A DNA stretch of 64,000 nucleotides from Deltaproteobacteria bacterium (GTDB lineage Bacteria > Myxococcota_A > UBA9042 > PHBI01), in contig WYBB01000041.1 in assembly GCA_011526585.1 (NCBI GenBank), forward strand, positions 1 to 64,000, read 5' to 3'. Positions within the stretch are counted from its first letter, which is position 1, and every line of letters starts with the position of its first letter. The notes under the pieces are model-generated. The model searched no databases. It had not been told where the DNA came from and worked only from the letters and a program-made list of their open reading frames with translations. This document shows, piece after piece, positions 8,605-22,773 of this stretch. The position numbers and the translations under genes are program-made.

Positions 8605-9813
8605 TCACCGCACGCGCACGAGCCGCTCGACCACGTCGGTCGCACCGAAGGCCTCGACGTCGGCCCCGCCCGGCACCCAGAGCGCGCCGGCCCACGCGGT
8701 GGCGCCCGTGCCGTGACGCGGCGTGCTCATCGCCGGCAACGTGAACCACTGTTCAGCCGCCGGGTCGTACGCCTCCACATCCGGAAATACACCGCTCGCC
8801 ACCGCGGGGTTGCCCTCGCCGCCGACGACGACCAGGAGCCCCTCGAAGGCCGCGACCGCTATCCCGCCGCGCGGCGTCGGCAAGGGCGGCAACGCGACCC
8901 AGCCGAGGCCGGGCGCCGCCGGGTCGAAGACCCAGAGATCGTCGCGCACCGAGGTGATGTTGGTGTCGCGCCCGCCGACGAGATAGACCTTGCCGTCGAT
9001 CGCGGCGGCGCCGGCGTGATCGCGCTCGCCCGGCAGATCCGGCAACGCGCGCCATGCGTCGTGCGCGTCCGGACGCGTCGTGTCGAAGATGTCGGCCTCG
9101 TCGACCGCGCCATTGCGGAAGCCGCCGATCACGTACACGTCACCGCCGACGACCGCCACGCCGGCCGAGCCGCGCCGACGCGCCGTCGGCATCGCCGTGA
9201 CGCTCACCCAACTCGGCGAGGCGGTGCGCGTGTCGAGGCGCCAGCTGTCGCCGGTCGCCGCGAACGCGAAGCCCTCGAGGCTCCCGAGGATGAACACCTC
9301 GTCGCCGACGACCGCGGCGTTCATGTGGTGCAGCGCGCGCGGCAGGCTCGGCCCGTCGCGCCAGCTCTCGGCGCCCGGGTCGAGCACGCGCACGCGATCG
9401 ACGAGCGCGAGGTTCTGGAAACCGCCGAGCACCCAGAGCGCGTCGCCGACGGCGAGCACCGCGTTCTCCTGTACGATCGAGGGCAGGCTCGGCCCCGGCT
9501 CCCAACGCCAGACGGCGTCCGGGTCGGTGTCCTCGCGAGCATCCTCCGGGGCGACCTCGGACAGGTCGCCCGCCGTGTCGGCGGTGTCGGGCGCGTCCGT
9601 CTCGAGGGCCACGTCCGCGACCTCTGCGACGGCGTCGTCGGGGCCGACCTCGGCGTCATCGCGATCGGTGTCGTCGCCGGCGTCCGTGATCTCGGCCCCG
9701 AGCTCGAGGTCGCTGCCGCCGTCGACCGGGGTGAGCTCGGAGCCGCCGCCACCGCCCACCGCGTCGTCGCCGCAGGCAGCCATGACGAGCACGAGCGAGA
9801 GATGACGCCACAT
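8605..9813 (-). CDS. kelch-repeat lipoprotein
   Basis: The 402-residue precursor starts 'MWRHLSLVLVMAACGDD', a short signal with lipobox ending at Cys14. Residues ~15-105 are Asp/Glu-rich and low in complexity, a flexible tether. The rest consists of kelch repeats, each with 'GG' preceding a Tyr/Trp-containing strand (for example 'LWVLGGFQN', 'VYVIGGFRN', 'VYLVGGRDT', 'LLVVVGGEG'), predicting a beta-propeller displayed at the membrane surface. Ligand unknown. It is the first gene of the minus-strand set kelch-sufE-fur. Confidence 0.85.
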   Translation of the reverse strand: MWRHLSLVLVMAACGDDAVGGGGGSELTPVDGGSDLELGAEITDAGDDTDRDDAEVGPDDAVAEVADVALETDAPDTADTAGDLSEVAPEDAREDTDPDAVWRWEPGPSLPSIVQENAVLAVGDALWVLGGFQNLALVDRVRVLDPGAESWRDGPSLPRALHHMNAAVVGDEVFILGSLEGFAFAATGDSWRLDTRTASPSWVSVTAMPTARRRGSAGVAVVGGDVYVIGGFRNGAVDEADIFDTTRPDAHDAWRALPDLPGERDHAGAAAIDGKVYLVGGRDTNITSVRDDLWVFDPAAPGLGWVALPPLPTPRGGIAVAAFEGLLVVVGGEGNPAVASGVFPDVEAYDPAAEQWFTLPAMSTPRHGTGATAWAGALWVPGGADVEAFGATDVVERLVRVR

Positions 9814-9866
9814 CGGCGTGGACTCTAATCGAAGAGCGGTGGAAGATCACCTTCGGAGGACGAGCG

Positions 9867-10772
9867 ATGCACGTAGCGGTCACAGGGGCCTCGGGGCTCA
9901 TCGGCAAGGCGCTCACCGCGAGGCTCACGGCGGACGGTCACCACGTCTCGCGCCTGGTACGGCGCCTGCGGGCGCGCGAGGACGGCGGCGACGAGATCCC
10001 GTGGAACCCGACCGACGGCGTGCTCGACGAGGACCACCTCGAGGGCGTCGACGCCATCGTGCACCTCGCCGGCGAGAACGTCGGCGGCGGCCGCTGGACC
10101 GAGGCGCGCAAGGCCGCGATCCGCGAGAGCCGCGTGCTCGGGACCCGCACGCTGATCGACGCGATCGCGCGCGCCGAGCCGCGCCCGCGCACGCTGATCT
10201 CCGCCTCGGCGATCGGCTACTACGGGACCGAGACCGAGGACGCGGTGCTCGACGAGTCCGCCCCGCCCGGCACCGACTTCCTCGCCGAGGTGTGCCGCGC
10301 GTGGGAGGCCGAGGCCGAGCGCGCGACCACCTTGTGCGTGCGCGTCGTGCGCACGCGCATCGGCGTCGTGCTCGACCCGCGCGGCGGCGCGCTGGAGAAG
10401 CTGGTGAGGCCGTACAAGGCCGGCCTCGGCGGCAAGGTCGGCAGCGGCCGCCAGTGGATGAGCTGGATCGCGCTCGGCGACGTCGTGCGCGCCTTCGAGC
10501 ACCTGCTCGCCAACGACGCGCTCGTCGGGCCGTTCAACCTGGTCGCCGGCGACGTCACCCAGGCGGAGTTCGCGCGCACGCTGGCGCGCGTGCTCGGGCG
10601 GCCGAGCGTCGTGCGGCTGCCGGGCTTCGCGGTCAAGGCGATCTTCGGCGAGATGGGCGAGTCGCTCCTGCTCTCGGGCCAGCGCGTCTCCGGCGCGGCG
10701 CTGCGCAAGAGCGGCTTCTCCTTCGAGCACGCCGAGCTCGAGGCGACCTTGCGCGCCTTGTTGCGGCGCTGA
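9867..10772 (+). CDS. TIGR01777-type NAD(P)-dependent epimerase (YfcH family)
   Basis: A 301-residue short-chain dehydrogenase-like protein of the SulA/YfcH epimerase family. The Rossmann motif 'VTGASGLIGKALTARL' lies at the N-terminus; 'LISASAIGYYGTE' holds the active-site Tyr region, and 'GGKVGSGRQWMSWIALGDVV' and 'ALRKSGFSFEH' are family signatures near the C-terminus. The substrate of this family is unknown. GGAGGA at 9855-9860 sits 6 bp before the ATG, a strong ribosome site that fixes the start. It stands alone between two minus-strand genes. Confidence 0.92.
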   Translation: MHVAVTGASGLIGKALTARLTADGHHVSRLVRRLRAREDGGDEIPWNPTDGVLDEDHLEGVDAIVHLAGENVGGGRWTEARKAAIRESRVLGTRTLIDAIARAEPRPRTLISASAIGYYGTETEDAVLDESAPPGTDFLAEVCRAWEAEAERATTLCVRVVRTRIGVVLDPRGGALEKLVRPYKAGLGGKVGSGRQWMSWIALGDVVRAFEHLLANDALVGPFNLVAGDVTQAEFARTLARVLGRPSVVRLPGFAVKAIFGEMGESLLLSGQRVSGAALRKSGFSFEHAELEATLRALLRR

Positions 10773-10818
10773 TCGTCGTGGCCGTCGAACGCGTGAGCGC
10801 GGACCCGTAGACCCCCTC

Positions 10819-12015
10819 TCAAGGCTCGGAGGGCGAAGCGCGCACGCGCCCCCAGCGCAGCTCGGCCGCGTCGGCGCAGCCGCAGACCGCCACGCGTCCG
10901 TCGTCAGAGAGCGCGTGCGATTCGCAGCGGCAGCCGGTCTCGAGCCGGCCGATGACGGCGCCGTCCCCGGTGGACCAGATGACGAGGCCGTCCGCGATCG
11001 GGCGCGTGACCGCCACGATCACCGAGCCGTGCTCGCCGCGCACGCGATGCAGGCCGCGGATCGGATCGGGATCCGTCGCGCCCTCTTCGCCGATCGTGCG
11101 TGTGGTGGTCGGCGCCGGCGCCGCGCCGTCCACGGGCACGGACCAGCGCGTCACGCGCGCGCCGCTGGCCCCGTGGAGGCTCGCGCCGTCTCCGGACAAG
11201 GCGAGGCGGCTCGGGCGCTCGAGCTCGGGGTCGCCCGCGGAGACGTCGCTCACGAAGAGCTCGGCCGGTGGCGTGCTCGGATCCGGGCCGCGCGCCCAGA
11301 CGCGCACCGTGCCGAGATCGTCGGCGACGGCGAAGCGCTCGCCCGCGGCGTCGAGGGCCACGAGGCCCCGCGTGGCGCGCGTGAGCGGGACCCGGGCGAG
11401 CAGGTCGCGCGTGGCGAGGTCCCACAGCTCGAAGCGCTGCGCGCCGCCGTCGGGCGTCGACGACAGGGTGAGCGCGCGTCGACCGGCGTCGTCGAGCGCG
11501 CCGTCGATCGCGACGAGCCCTTCGTCGCCGAGCTCGCCGCGGCGCTCCGCCGGGTCGGCCGACCACAGCCGCCAGGGTCGGTCCGGCGCATGCGTCGCGC
11601 CGGCGAGATAGAGCGGCGCCCGCGCGGCGAAGGCGACCTTGACGAGGCGGTTGCCCTCGGGCGTGCGATCGGCCCAGAGGAAGCGCCCGCGCGTGAGGTC
11701 CCAGAGGAGCGCGTGGCCGCCGAGATCACCGCCGGCGAGGAAGCGGCCGTCGCCGGAGAGCGCGAGCGCGACCGCGTCGCGTCTGAGGATCTGCACGCCG
11801 GCCGGGGCGGGCGGGCGCGGCGGGGGCTCGGAGCGCGGTCGCTCCGCGGGCGGGGGCGGCTCGGGCTCGGCCGCGACCTCGTCCGGGCCCGGGGGCGTCG
11901 GCGCGGGCGGGGCCGTCGCTGACGACGCGGGAGGCGCGTCGGCCTGTTGCCCGCAGGCGGTGCACGCGAGCGCGACGAGAATCAACAGAGACAGCGAGGG
12001 GAGCGCGTGCCGCAC
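10819..12015 (-). CDS. WD40-like beta-propeller lipoprotein
   Basis: A 398-residue precursor beginning with GTG. The signal 'LLILVALACTAC' is cut before Cys21, giving a lipoprotein; a Pro/Ala/Glu-rich linker follows to about residue 75. The remainder has WD40-like blades such as 'DAVALALSGDGRFLAGGDLGGHALLWDL', 'LVALDAAGERFAVADDLGTVRVW' and 'RLALSGDGASLHGASGARVTRWSV'. It probably forms a surface or periplasmic propeller; partner unknown. A similar propeller protein is cut off by the right end of the window. Confidence 0.8.
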   Translation of the reverse strand: MRHALPSLSLLILVALACTACGQQADAPPASSATAPPAPTPPGPDEVAAEPEPPPPAERPRSEPPPRPPAPAGVQILRRDAVALALSGDGRFLAGGDLGGHALLWDLTRGRFLWADRTPEGNRLVKVAFAARAPLYLAGATHAPDRPWRLWSADPAERRGELGDEGLVAIDGALDDAGRRALTLSSTPDGGAQRFELWDLATRDLLARVPLTRATRGLVALDAAGERFAVADDLGTVRVWARGPDPSTPPAELFVSDVSAGDPELERPSRLALSGDGASLHGASGARVTRWSVPVDGAAPAPTTTRTIGEEGATDPDPIRGLHRVRGEHGSVIVAVTRPIADGLVIWSTGDGAVIGRLETGCRCESHALSDDGRVAVCGCADAAELRWGRVRASPSEP

Positions 12016-12204
12016 CGGCCGGTGCTACCTCAAATTTTGCGTTCTGTCATCAACGGGCTCAGCTCATCGTGATGTTTTGTGACTTTCTCTCCGGTCAAGC
12101 GTCGGCCCCCACCGGTTCGCCTTTACACGGGTTCGGTTCTGGTGTTGCCTAGATGCACCTTCCGTCCGCTCGTCATGCGAACGCGAGCATCAGGAGCCCC
12201 ACCC

Positions 12205-14075
<1,871 letters not shown>

Positions 14076-14079
<4 letters not shown>

Positions 14080-14963
14080 CGCCCGAGCGGCTCCTCGCCC
14101 CCGGCGAGTCGGGGGTCGTGCACCTCGGGGACAACCTCGAGGTGCTCACCCTCGTCCCCGACGGCGCGATCGATCTGATCTACGTCGATCCGCCGTTCAA
14201 CACCGGGCGCGAGCAGCGGCGTGTTCAAATGACGACGACGCGGGACGCGGACGGCGACCGCGTCGGCTTCAAGGGCGAGCGCTACCGTACGACCCGCGTC
14301 GGCTCGCGCGCCTTCGCCGACTCCTTCGACGACTACCTCGGCTTCCTCGAGCCGCGCGTGCGCGAGCTCCACCGCGTGCTCGCGCCGACGGGCAGCCTGT
14401 ACTTCCACGTCGACTATCGCGAGGTGCACTACTGCAAGGTGATGATCGATCGGATCTTCGGCCGCGCGTGCTTCCTCAACGAGATCATCTGGGCCTACGA
14501 CTACGGCGCGCGCACGACGAAGCGCTGGCCGGCCAAGCACGACAACATCCTGTGGTACGCGCGCGACCCCCGGCGCTACTGGTTCTCCACCGACGAGGTC
14601 GACCGGATCCCGTACCTGGCGCCGGGCCTGGTCGGCCCCGAGAAGGCCGCGCGCGGCAAGCTGCCGACCGACACCTGGTGGCACACGATCGTCAGCCCGA
14701 CCGGCAAGGAGAAGCTCGGCTACCCGACCCAGAAGCCGCTCGGGATCCTGCGGCGCATCGTGCGCTCGTCGTGCCCGCCCGGCGGGGTCGTGCTCGACGC
14801 CTTCGCCGGTAGCGGCACCAGCGGCGCCGCGGCGCTCGAGAGCGGGCGCCGCTTCGTGATGATCGACGAGAGCCCCGAGGCGATCGAGGTGATGCGGCGG
14901 CGCTTCGCCGGGCAGCCGGTCGGCTTTCGCGAAGCGATCCCGGCCCGACGCGACGGGGCGTGA
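14076..14963 (+). CDS. site-specific DNA methyltransferase, beta class (N6-adenine or N4-cytosine)
   Basis: A 295-residue methyltransferase that transfers methyl from S-adenosylmethionine to DNA. The catalytic motif 'IYVDPPFNTG' comes first (near residue 31) and the cofactor motif 'DAFAGSGTSGAAAL' last (near residue 245), the order of beta-class enzymes. 'GYPTQKPLGILRRIV' is the usual segment before motif I. The start GTG at 14076 overlaps the TGA of the OmpA gene (GTGA), implying translational coupling to an unrelated outer-membrane protein gene. No restriction endonuclease is adjacent, so it is probably an orphan methyltransferase with an epigenetic role, or the remnant of a restriction system. 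Confidence 0.9.
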
Positions 14964-14986
14964 GCGAGTCATGATAGGAAGGAGAG

Positions 14987-15592
14987 GTGTCGCTCGTCAT
15001 CGCCGCCCATCACCTTCGGAGGTTCGTGCAGAGCATGACGCCGGGAGCCCCCGCGATCGATGAAGCCCTGCCCGCCCTGCGCGCGCTCCTCGCGGCGGGC
15101 GGGCTCGACTATCGCCTGGTGGGCGGGATCGCGGTCGTGCACCACGGCTACCTGCGTGCGACGCGCGACCTGGTTGTGCTCGTGCCCGCCGGCGCCGACG
15201 AGGTGCTCGCGCCGCTCTGCGCCGCGCACGGTTTCTTGCGCGAGTCGCGCACGCGCCTCAGGCACGTCGCGTCGGGCACGTCGATCGATCTCCTGATCGC
15301 GGGTGACGCGATGCCGCGAGCGGGGCGGCCGCCCTACCCGCGCCCGGATGAGCTCGATGCGAGCGCGAGCGCGGAGGCAAGGGACGTCGTCGGGCTCGTC
15401 GGGCTCATCACGTTGAAGCTCCGGGCGGGTCGCCTGCAGGACCTGGCGGACGTCGCGGCGTTGCTCAAGCCGCTCGACGACGGGAGCTACCTCGCGCTCG
15501 AGGCGGAGGTGGAGAGTTCGCTCAGGGGTGAGCTCGCGAGCTTGCGCGAGGAGGCGCTGCAGGAGCGCGCCTGGGAAGAGGGCGCACGATAG
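14987..15592 (+). CDS. degenerate nucleotidyltransferase-like protein (AbiEii / MNT-type fold)
   Basis: A 201-residue protein. 'DYRLVGGIAVVHHGYLRATRDLVVLVPAG' resembles the GG...RxTxDxD core of AbiEii-type and minimal nucleotidyltransferases, but the second metal-binding Asp of the DxD pair is Val here (DLV), so catalysis is doubtful. 'LITLKLRAGRLQDLADVAALL' matches the C-terminal helix often seen in such proteins. An ATG at 15035 is an alternative start; neither has an ideally spaced ribosome site (AAGGAG sits only 2 bp before the GTG at 14987, GGAGG 12 bp before the ATG). It lies 23 bp after the methyltransferase gene. No obvious antitoxin partner is adjacent. Confidence 0.6.
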   Translation: MSLVIAAHHLRRFVQSMTPGAPAIDEALPALRALLAAGGLDYRLVGGIAVVHHGYLRATRDLVVLVPAGADEVLAPLCAAHGFLRESRTRLRHVASGTSIDLLIAGDAMPRAGRPPYPRPDELDASASAEARDVVGLVGLITLKLRAGRLQDLADVAALLKPLDDGSYLALEAEVESSLRGELASLREEALQERAWEEGAR

Positions 15593-15672
15593 CCCCGAGA
15601 GACCCCATGGGGGCGGCCCTCGTGGCCGCCCGTCTCCATCGCTCGATGCAGTTTTCATTGAACGACTCAATC

Positions 15673-15814
15673 AAACAGGGACGCATTGAGTCGGAGGCAA
15701 GATGCGAGGCAAGGAACGAAGGAGGGAGCGCGGAGGCGTACTTGACGTACGCCGCACAAGCGACCGACGAAGTGACGCCGCATCGCGCTTGGATCCGGCT
15801 CAAGGCGTCCCTGT

Positions 15815-15816
<2 letters not shown>
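15673..15816. repeat. 144-bp palindromic 3'-end element, copy R1 (dnaE2)
   Basis: The outer arms 15673-15695 and 15794-15816 pair at 21 of 23 positions. The centre is a perfect 7-bp hairpin, GGCGTAC (15735-15741) and GTACGCC (15747-15753), with loop TTGAC. Purine-rich GGAGGGAGCGCGGA precedes it and GCACAAGCGACCGAC follows it. The right arm includes the dnaE2 stop codon (TAA, read on minus at 15817-15815). Two further copies, R2 and R3, share the centre but not the arms. It could serve as terminator, mRNA 3' stabiliser or mobile element. Confidence 0.85.
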
Positions 15817-19007
<3,191 letters not shown>

Positions 19008-19009
<2 letters not shown>

Positions 19010-19024
19010 TGAACATACGTACAG
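19008..19024 (-). promoter_or_regulatory. LexA-like operator adjoining the dnaE2 start
   Basis: Read on the minus strand the site is CTGTACGTATGTTCAGT, matching 15 of 17 positions of the myxobacterial LexA consensus as I remember it (CTRHAMRYBYGTTCAGS); the mismatches are A at the B position and the final base. It touches the GTG start codon, so repression would act on a leaderless or very short-leader transcript. Confidence 0.55.
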
Positions 19025-19106
19025 GTTCGGTGGATGAAATGCAAGGAGGGGACTTGTGAGCGCACGCCGGGCATGGGCGCGGGCGCGGGCACGGGCACGG
19101 GGCGGG

Positions 19107-19123
19107 CCTGAACGGGTGTTTGC
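19107..19123 (-). promoter_or_regulatory. second LexA-like site upstream of mrfA
   Basis: Read on minus, GCAAACACCCGTTCAGG matches 15 of 17 positions of the same consensus (the first two bases differ). Its CCTGAACG half-site is mirrored by CGTTCAGG at 19133-19140, an 8-bp inverted repeat with an 18-bp spacer ending 14 bp before the mrfA ATG. A GGGCAC/GGGCGC microsatellite lies between this site and the first. Confidence 0.45.
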
Positions 19124-19154
19124 GTGATCGGGCGTTCAGGCATAGAACCGCTCC

Positions 19155-21503
19155 ATGCTGTTTTCGCGATCGACCTTCGACGATGTGCTGGGTGAGCTGA
19201 GGGCGGGCAAGCTGCTCGCGGGCGAGGTGACGGGGCACTTCGTCAAGCCGGCGAGCGAGGCGCGCTACGCCGAGCTCCCCGAGGATCTGCACCCCGAGCT
19301 CCGGCGCGCGCTCACGCGGCGCGGGATCGACAGGCCCTACACCCACCAGGCCCGGGCGATCGCGCTGGCGCGCGCGGCAAAGGACGTCGTCCTGGCGACC
19401 CCGACCGCGTCGGGCAAGACGATCTGCTTCAACGTGCCGGTGCTCGACCGCGCGCTACGCGAGCCGGACGCGCGCGCGCTCTACCTCTTCCCGACCAAGG
19501 CGCTGGCGCAAGACCAGTACGCCGCGCTCTACGAGCTCATCGAGGCGGCGGGCGCGCCGGTCAAGACCTACACCTTCGACGGCGACACGCCCGAGGACGC
19601 ACGGCGCGCGGTGCGCGACCACGGCCAGATCGTCATCACCAACCCGGACATGCTGCACGCGGCGATCCTGCCGCAGCACACCAAGTGGACCAAGCTCTTC
19701 GAGAACCTGAAGTGGGTCATCATCGACGAGCTGCACAGCTACCGCGGCGTCTTCGGCAGCCACGTCGCGCACCTCGTCGGCCGCTTGCGGCGCATCGCGC
19801 GCTTTCACGGCAGCGACCCGACCTTCATCGCCTGCTCGGCGACGATCGCCAACCCGGTCGAGCTGGCCGAGCGCCTGGTCGGCAAGCCCTTCACCCTGGT
19901 CGCCGAGGCGGGCAGCCCGACCGGCGAGCACCACCTCGTGACCTACAACCCGCCGGTCGTGAACCGGCAGCTGCAGATCCGCCAGGGTGTGGTGCAGGGC
20001 ACGGTGCAGGCCGCCAAGGCGCTGGTGACGGCCGGCGTCTCGACCATCGTCTTCTGCGGCAGCCGCCTGCACGTCGAGCTCGTGCTGAAGTACCTGCGCG
20101 AAGGCCTCGCCAGAGACCACCGCGACCCCGAGATCGTGCAGGGCTATCGCGGCGGCTACCTGCCGTTGCACCGGCGGCGCATCGAGCGCGGCCTGCGCGC
20201 GGGATCGGTCCGCTGCGTGGTCGCGACCAACGCGCTCGAGATGGGGATCGACATCGGCAGCCTCGAGGCCGCGGTGATCGCCGGCTACCCGGGCTCGATC
20301 GCCAGCTTCCGCCAGCAGGCCGGGCGCGCGGGGCGGCGCTCCGGACGCTCGCTGACCTTGTTCGTCGCGGGCTCGGGCGCGCTCGACCAGTACCTCGTGC
20401 AGCGGCCCGAGCGGCTGGCCGAGGGCGTCGTCGAGACGGCGCGCATCAACCCGAAGAACCTCTTCGTGCTCGTCGACCACACCAAGTGCGCGGCCTTCGA
20501 GATCCCGTTCGAGGCCGGCGAGGCGTTCTCCGTGCTCGATCGGGACGAGACGACGGAGGTGCTCGACCACCTCGAGACGCATCGCGTGCTGCACAAGGGC
20601 GGCGAGCGCTGGCACTGGAGCGACCGCAGCTTCCCGGCCAACCACGTGAACCTGCGCGGCGTGCCCGAGCAGAACTTCGTCGTCATCGACCTCGACAGCG
20701 ACAAGATCCTGGCCGAGGTCGACTTCCGCAGCACCCACACGACGCTGCACCAGTGGGCGATCTATCACGTCGACGCGAAGCACTATCAGGTCGAGCGCCT
20801 CGACTACGACGATCACAAGGCCTTCGTGCGCGCGGTCAAGCCCGACTACTACACGACGGCGATGACCTATACGCGCGTGAGCACGCTGCAGGAGGACGAT
20901 TCACGCGTGGCCACGCCGTTCGTCGTGCTCGCGGGCGAGGTGCTCGTCACGCGCAAGTTCGTCGGCTTCAAGAAGATCCGCTTCTACACCAACGAGGTGA
21001 TCGGCTACGGCGAGATCCACCTGCCCGAGCTGGAGATGCACACGACCGCCTGCTGGTTCGACCTGCCGCGCCCGGTGATGGAGGCGCTGCCCTGGGACCG
21101 CGACACGGTGATCGACGCGCTCGAGGTGGTGGCGCACGCGCTCAGGATCGTCGCGTGCGCGCTCTTGATGTGCCACGAGCGCGACCTCGAGCGCGCCGTC
21201 GGCGATCGCACCGGCGAGACCCACGCGGCCCGCCACCTGCCGGGCGGCGCGCGCGACTTCGACCCGACGGTCTTCCTCTACGACGCGCTGCCGGGCGGCG
21301 TCGGGCTCGCGCCCGAGGTCTTCGCGCGCTTCGGCGAGATCGTCGCTGGCGCGCGCGAGCTCGTCGCGAGCTGTCGCTGCGAGGCGGGCTGCCCGAGCTG
21401 CGCGGGCCCGCTGCCACGCTACGGCGGGGCGCTGCGCCAGGCGGCGGCGCGGGTGCTCGAGCTCCTCGCCGGGGGTCTCGTCGCGCCGGCGGCGGCGGCG
21501 TGA
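19155..21503 (+). CDS. mrfA: DEAD/DEAH helicase with C-terminal MZB (DUF1998) domain, MrfA/YprA-like
   Basis: A 782-residue superfamily 2 helicase. Motif I 'ATPTASGKTICF' is near residue 80, motif II 'VIIDELHSYRG' (DELH) near 190, and motif VI 'QQAGRAGRRSGRS' near 390. The C-terminal domain carries the zinc cysteines 'CRCEAGCPSCAG' near residue 740, as in Bacillus YprA/MrfA, a mitomycin-C repair helicase that works with the nuclease MrfB. The next gene here is the MrfB homologue, overlapping by one base (TGATG), which strongly supports the assignment. It diverges from dnaE2 and a LexA-like site lies 32 bp before the start, suggesting damage-inducible repair. Confidence 0.9.
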   Translation: MLFSRSTFDDVLGELRAGKLLAGEVTGHFVKPASEARYAELPEDLHPELRRALTRRGIDRPYTHQARAIALARAAKDVVLATPTASGKTICFNVPVLDRALREPDARALYLFPTKALAQDQYAALYELIEAAGAPVKTYTFDGDTPEDARRAVRDHGQIVITNPDMLHAAILPQHTKWTKLFENLKWVIIDELHSYRGVFGSHVAHLVGRLRRIARFHGSDPTFIACSATIANPVELAERLVGKPFTLVAEAGSPTGEHHLVTYNPPVVNRQLQIRQGVVQGTVQAAKALVTAGVSTIVFCGSRLHVELVLKYLREGLARDHRDPEIVQGYRGGYLPLHRRRIERGLRAGSVRCVVATNALEMGIDIGSLEAAVIAGYPGSIASFRQQAGRAGRRSGRSLTLFVAGSGALDQYLVQRPERLAEGVVETARINPKNLFVLVDHTKCAAFEIPFEAGEAFSVLDRDETTEVLDHLETHRVLHKGGERWHWSDRSFPANHVNLRGVPEQNFVVIDLDSDKILAEVDFRSTHTTLHQWAIYHVDAKHYQVERLDYDDHKAFVRAVKPDYYTTAMTYTRVSTLQEDDSRVATPFVVLAGEVLVTRKFVGFKKIRFYTNEVIGYGEIHLPELEMHTTACWFDLPRPVMEALPWDRDTVIDALEVVAHALRIVACALLMCHERDLERAVGDRTGETHAARHLPGGARDFDPTVFLYDALPGGVGLAPEVFARFGEIVAGARELVASCRCEAGCPSCAGPLPRYGGALRQAAARVLELLAGGLVAPAAAA

Positions 21504-22747
21504 TGCGGCTCGGCGAAAAGCTCGCGCGCTTTTCCGCGGCGCCTGCATCTGCGACGACGGCCCCGGGGCGCGCCGGCTTCGCCGCCGTCGAGACGCGCGC
21601 CTCGCTCCGCGACGCGCTCGATCGCGTCACGCATCGGCACGCGCGCGACGTGATCACGCCGCGGACCATCACCGCCGAGGCCCCGCCGAGCCTCGCCGAG
21701 GCGCTGCCGGGACGAGCGACGAGCACGAGCCACGGCACGACCTGGCTCATCGAGGAGCGCGCGCCCACCCACGCGCGTCACGGGCTCGTCGCGTTCTCGC
21801 GCGCGCTCGAGGCCGACTTCACCCACCTCGAGCGGCTTACCGGCGACCCGCGCCTGACGGGCTTCGACGTGAGGCGCGCGCTCTTCCTCGACATCGAGGC
21901 GACCGGCCTCGAGCACGGCTCGGGCACGCTCGCGTTCCTCATCGGCATGGGCTACTTCGAGGGCGACGAGCTCGTGCTCGAGCAGGTGCTGCTGCGCGAT
22001 CACGACGAGGAGGCCGCGCTGCTCGAGCTCACCTGGGAGGCGGTCGAGAGCTTCGACTTCCTCGTCTCGTTCAACGGCAAGAGCTTCGATCTCAGCGTGC
22101 TGCACAACCGCATGGTGATGCACCGCATGTGCTCGCGCCGTGAGTGCGAGCTCAAGCTGCGCCCACATCTCGATCTGCTGCACGTCTCGCGCGGGATCTA
22201 CAAGGGGCTCTGGTCGGACGTGCGCCTGCAGACGCTCGAACGGCGCGTGCTCGGGCTCGTGCGCGAGGACGACATGCCAGGCGCGCTCGCGCCGACCTGC
22301 TGGTTCTCCTGGCTCAAGGAGGCGGACCCGCGCCCGCTCGTCGGGATCGCGCGGCACAACCGCCTCGACGTGCTCTCGATGGTCACGCTCGCGGGCCTCG
22401 TCGCGTACGAGGCCGAACCGCGCGCCGACGCCGGCCGGCCGAGCCGGGTCGCGCTCAACCTGGCGCGCCTCTACCTGCGCAAGAAGGCTTATCAGGAGGC
22501 GCTGCGCGTGCTCGAGTCGACGCCGCCGCTGGCGGACGCGGACGAACGCGCATCCCTCCTCGAGGTCGCGGTCACCGCCGCGCGCCGCGCCGGCGAGCAC
22601 GCGCGCTACCAGGCCGCGCTCGAGGCGCTCGTCGCCCTCGATCCGACGCGCGACAAGGAGGTGCGTGCGCTCGCTCGCGCGCGGGCGCGCTCTGCCCGGT
22701 CGCCCCATGCGGTGACGGGCTTGCCCGGCTGCCGGTCGTCCGCGTAG
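21503..22747 (+). CDS. mrfB: RNase H-like exonuclease with C-terminal TPR-like region, MrfB/YprB-like
   Basis: A 414-residue protein with a DEDD-type nuclease core: 'LFLDIEATGLEHG' (Asp130, Glu132), 'FNGKSFDLSVLHNR' (Asp196) and 'ARHNRLDVLSM' (His285, Asp289). This is the pattern of YprB/MrfB, the exonuclease partner of MrfA. The last ~95 residues ('ALNLARLYLRKKAYQEALRVL', then 'RYQAALEALVALDP') look like TPR helices, also a YprB feature. The start ATG overlaps the mrfA stop by one nucleotide, so translation is coupled. All catalytic residues are present. Confidence 0.9.
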   Translation: MRLGEKLARFSAAPASATTAPGRAGFAAVETRASLRDALDRVTHRHARDVITPRTITAEAPPSLAEALPGRATSTSHGTTWLIEERAPTHARHGLVAFSRALEADFTHLERLTGDPRLTGFDVRRALFLDIEATGLEHGSGTLAFLIGMGYFEGDELVLEQVLLRDHDEEAALLELTWEAVESFDFLVSFNGKSFDLSVLHNRMVMHRMCSRRECELKLRPHLDLLHVSRGIYKGLWSDVRLQTLERRVLGLVREDDMPGALAPTCWFSWLKEADPRPLVGIARHNRLDVLSMVTLAGLVAYEAEPRADAGRPSRVALNLARLYLRKKAYQEALRVLESTPPLADADERASLLEVAVTAARRAGEHARYQAALEALVALDPTRDKEVRALARARARSARSPHAVTGLPGCRSSA

Positions 22748-22773
22748 AGTCGCGCGCGACAAGGAGCAAGGCC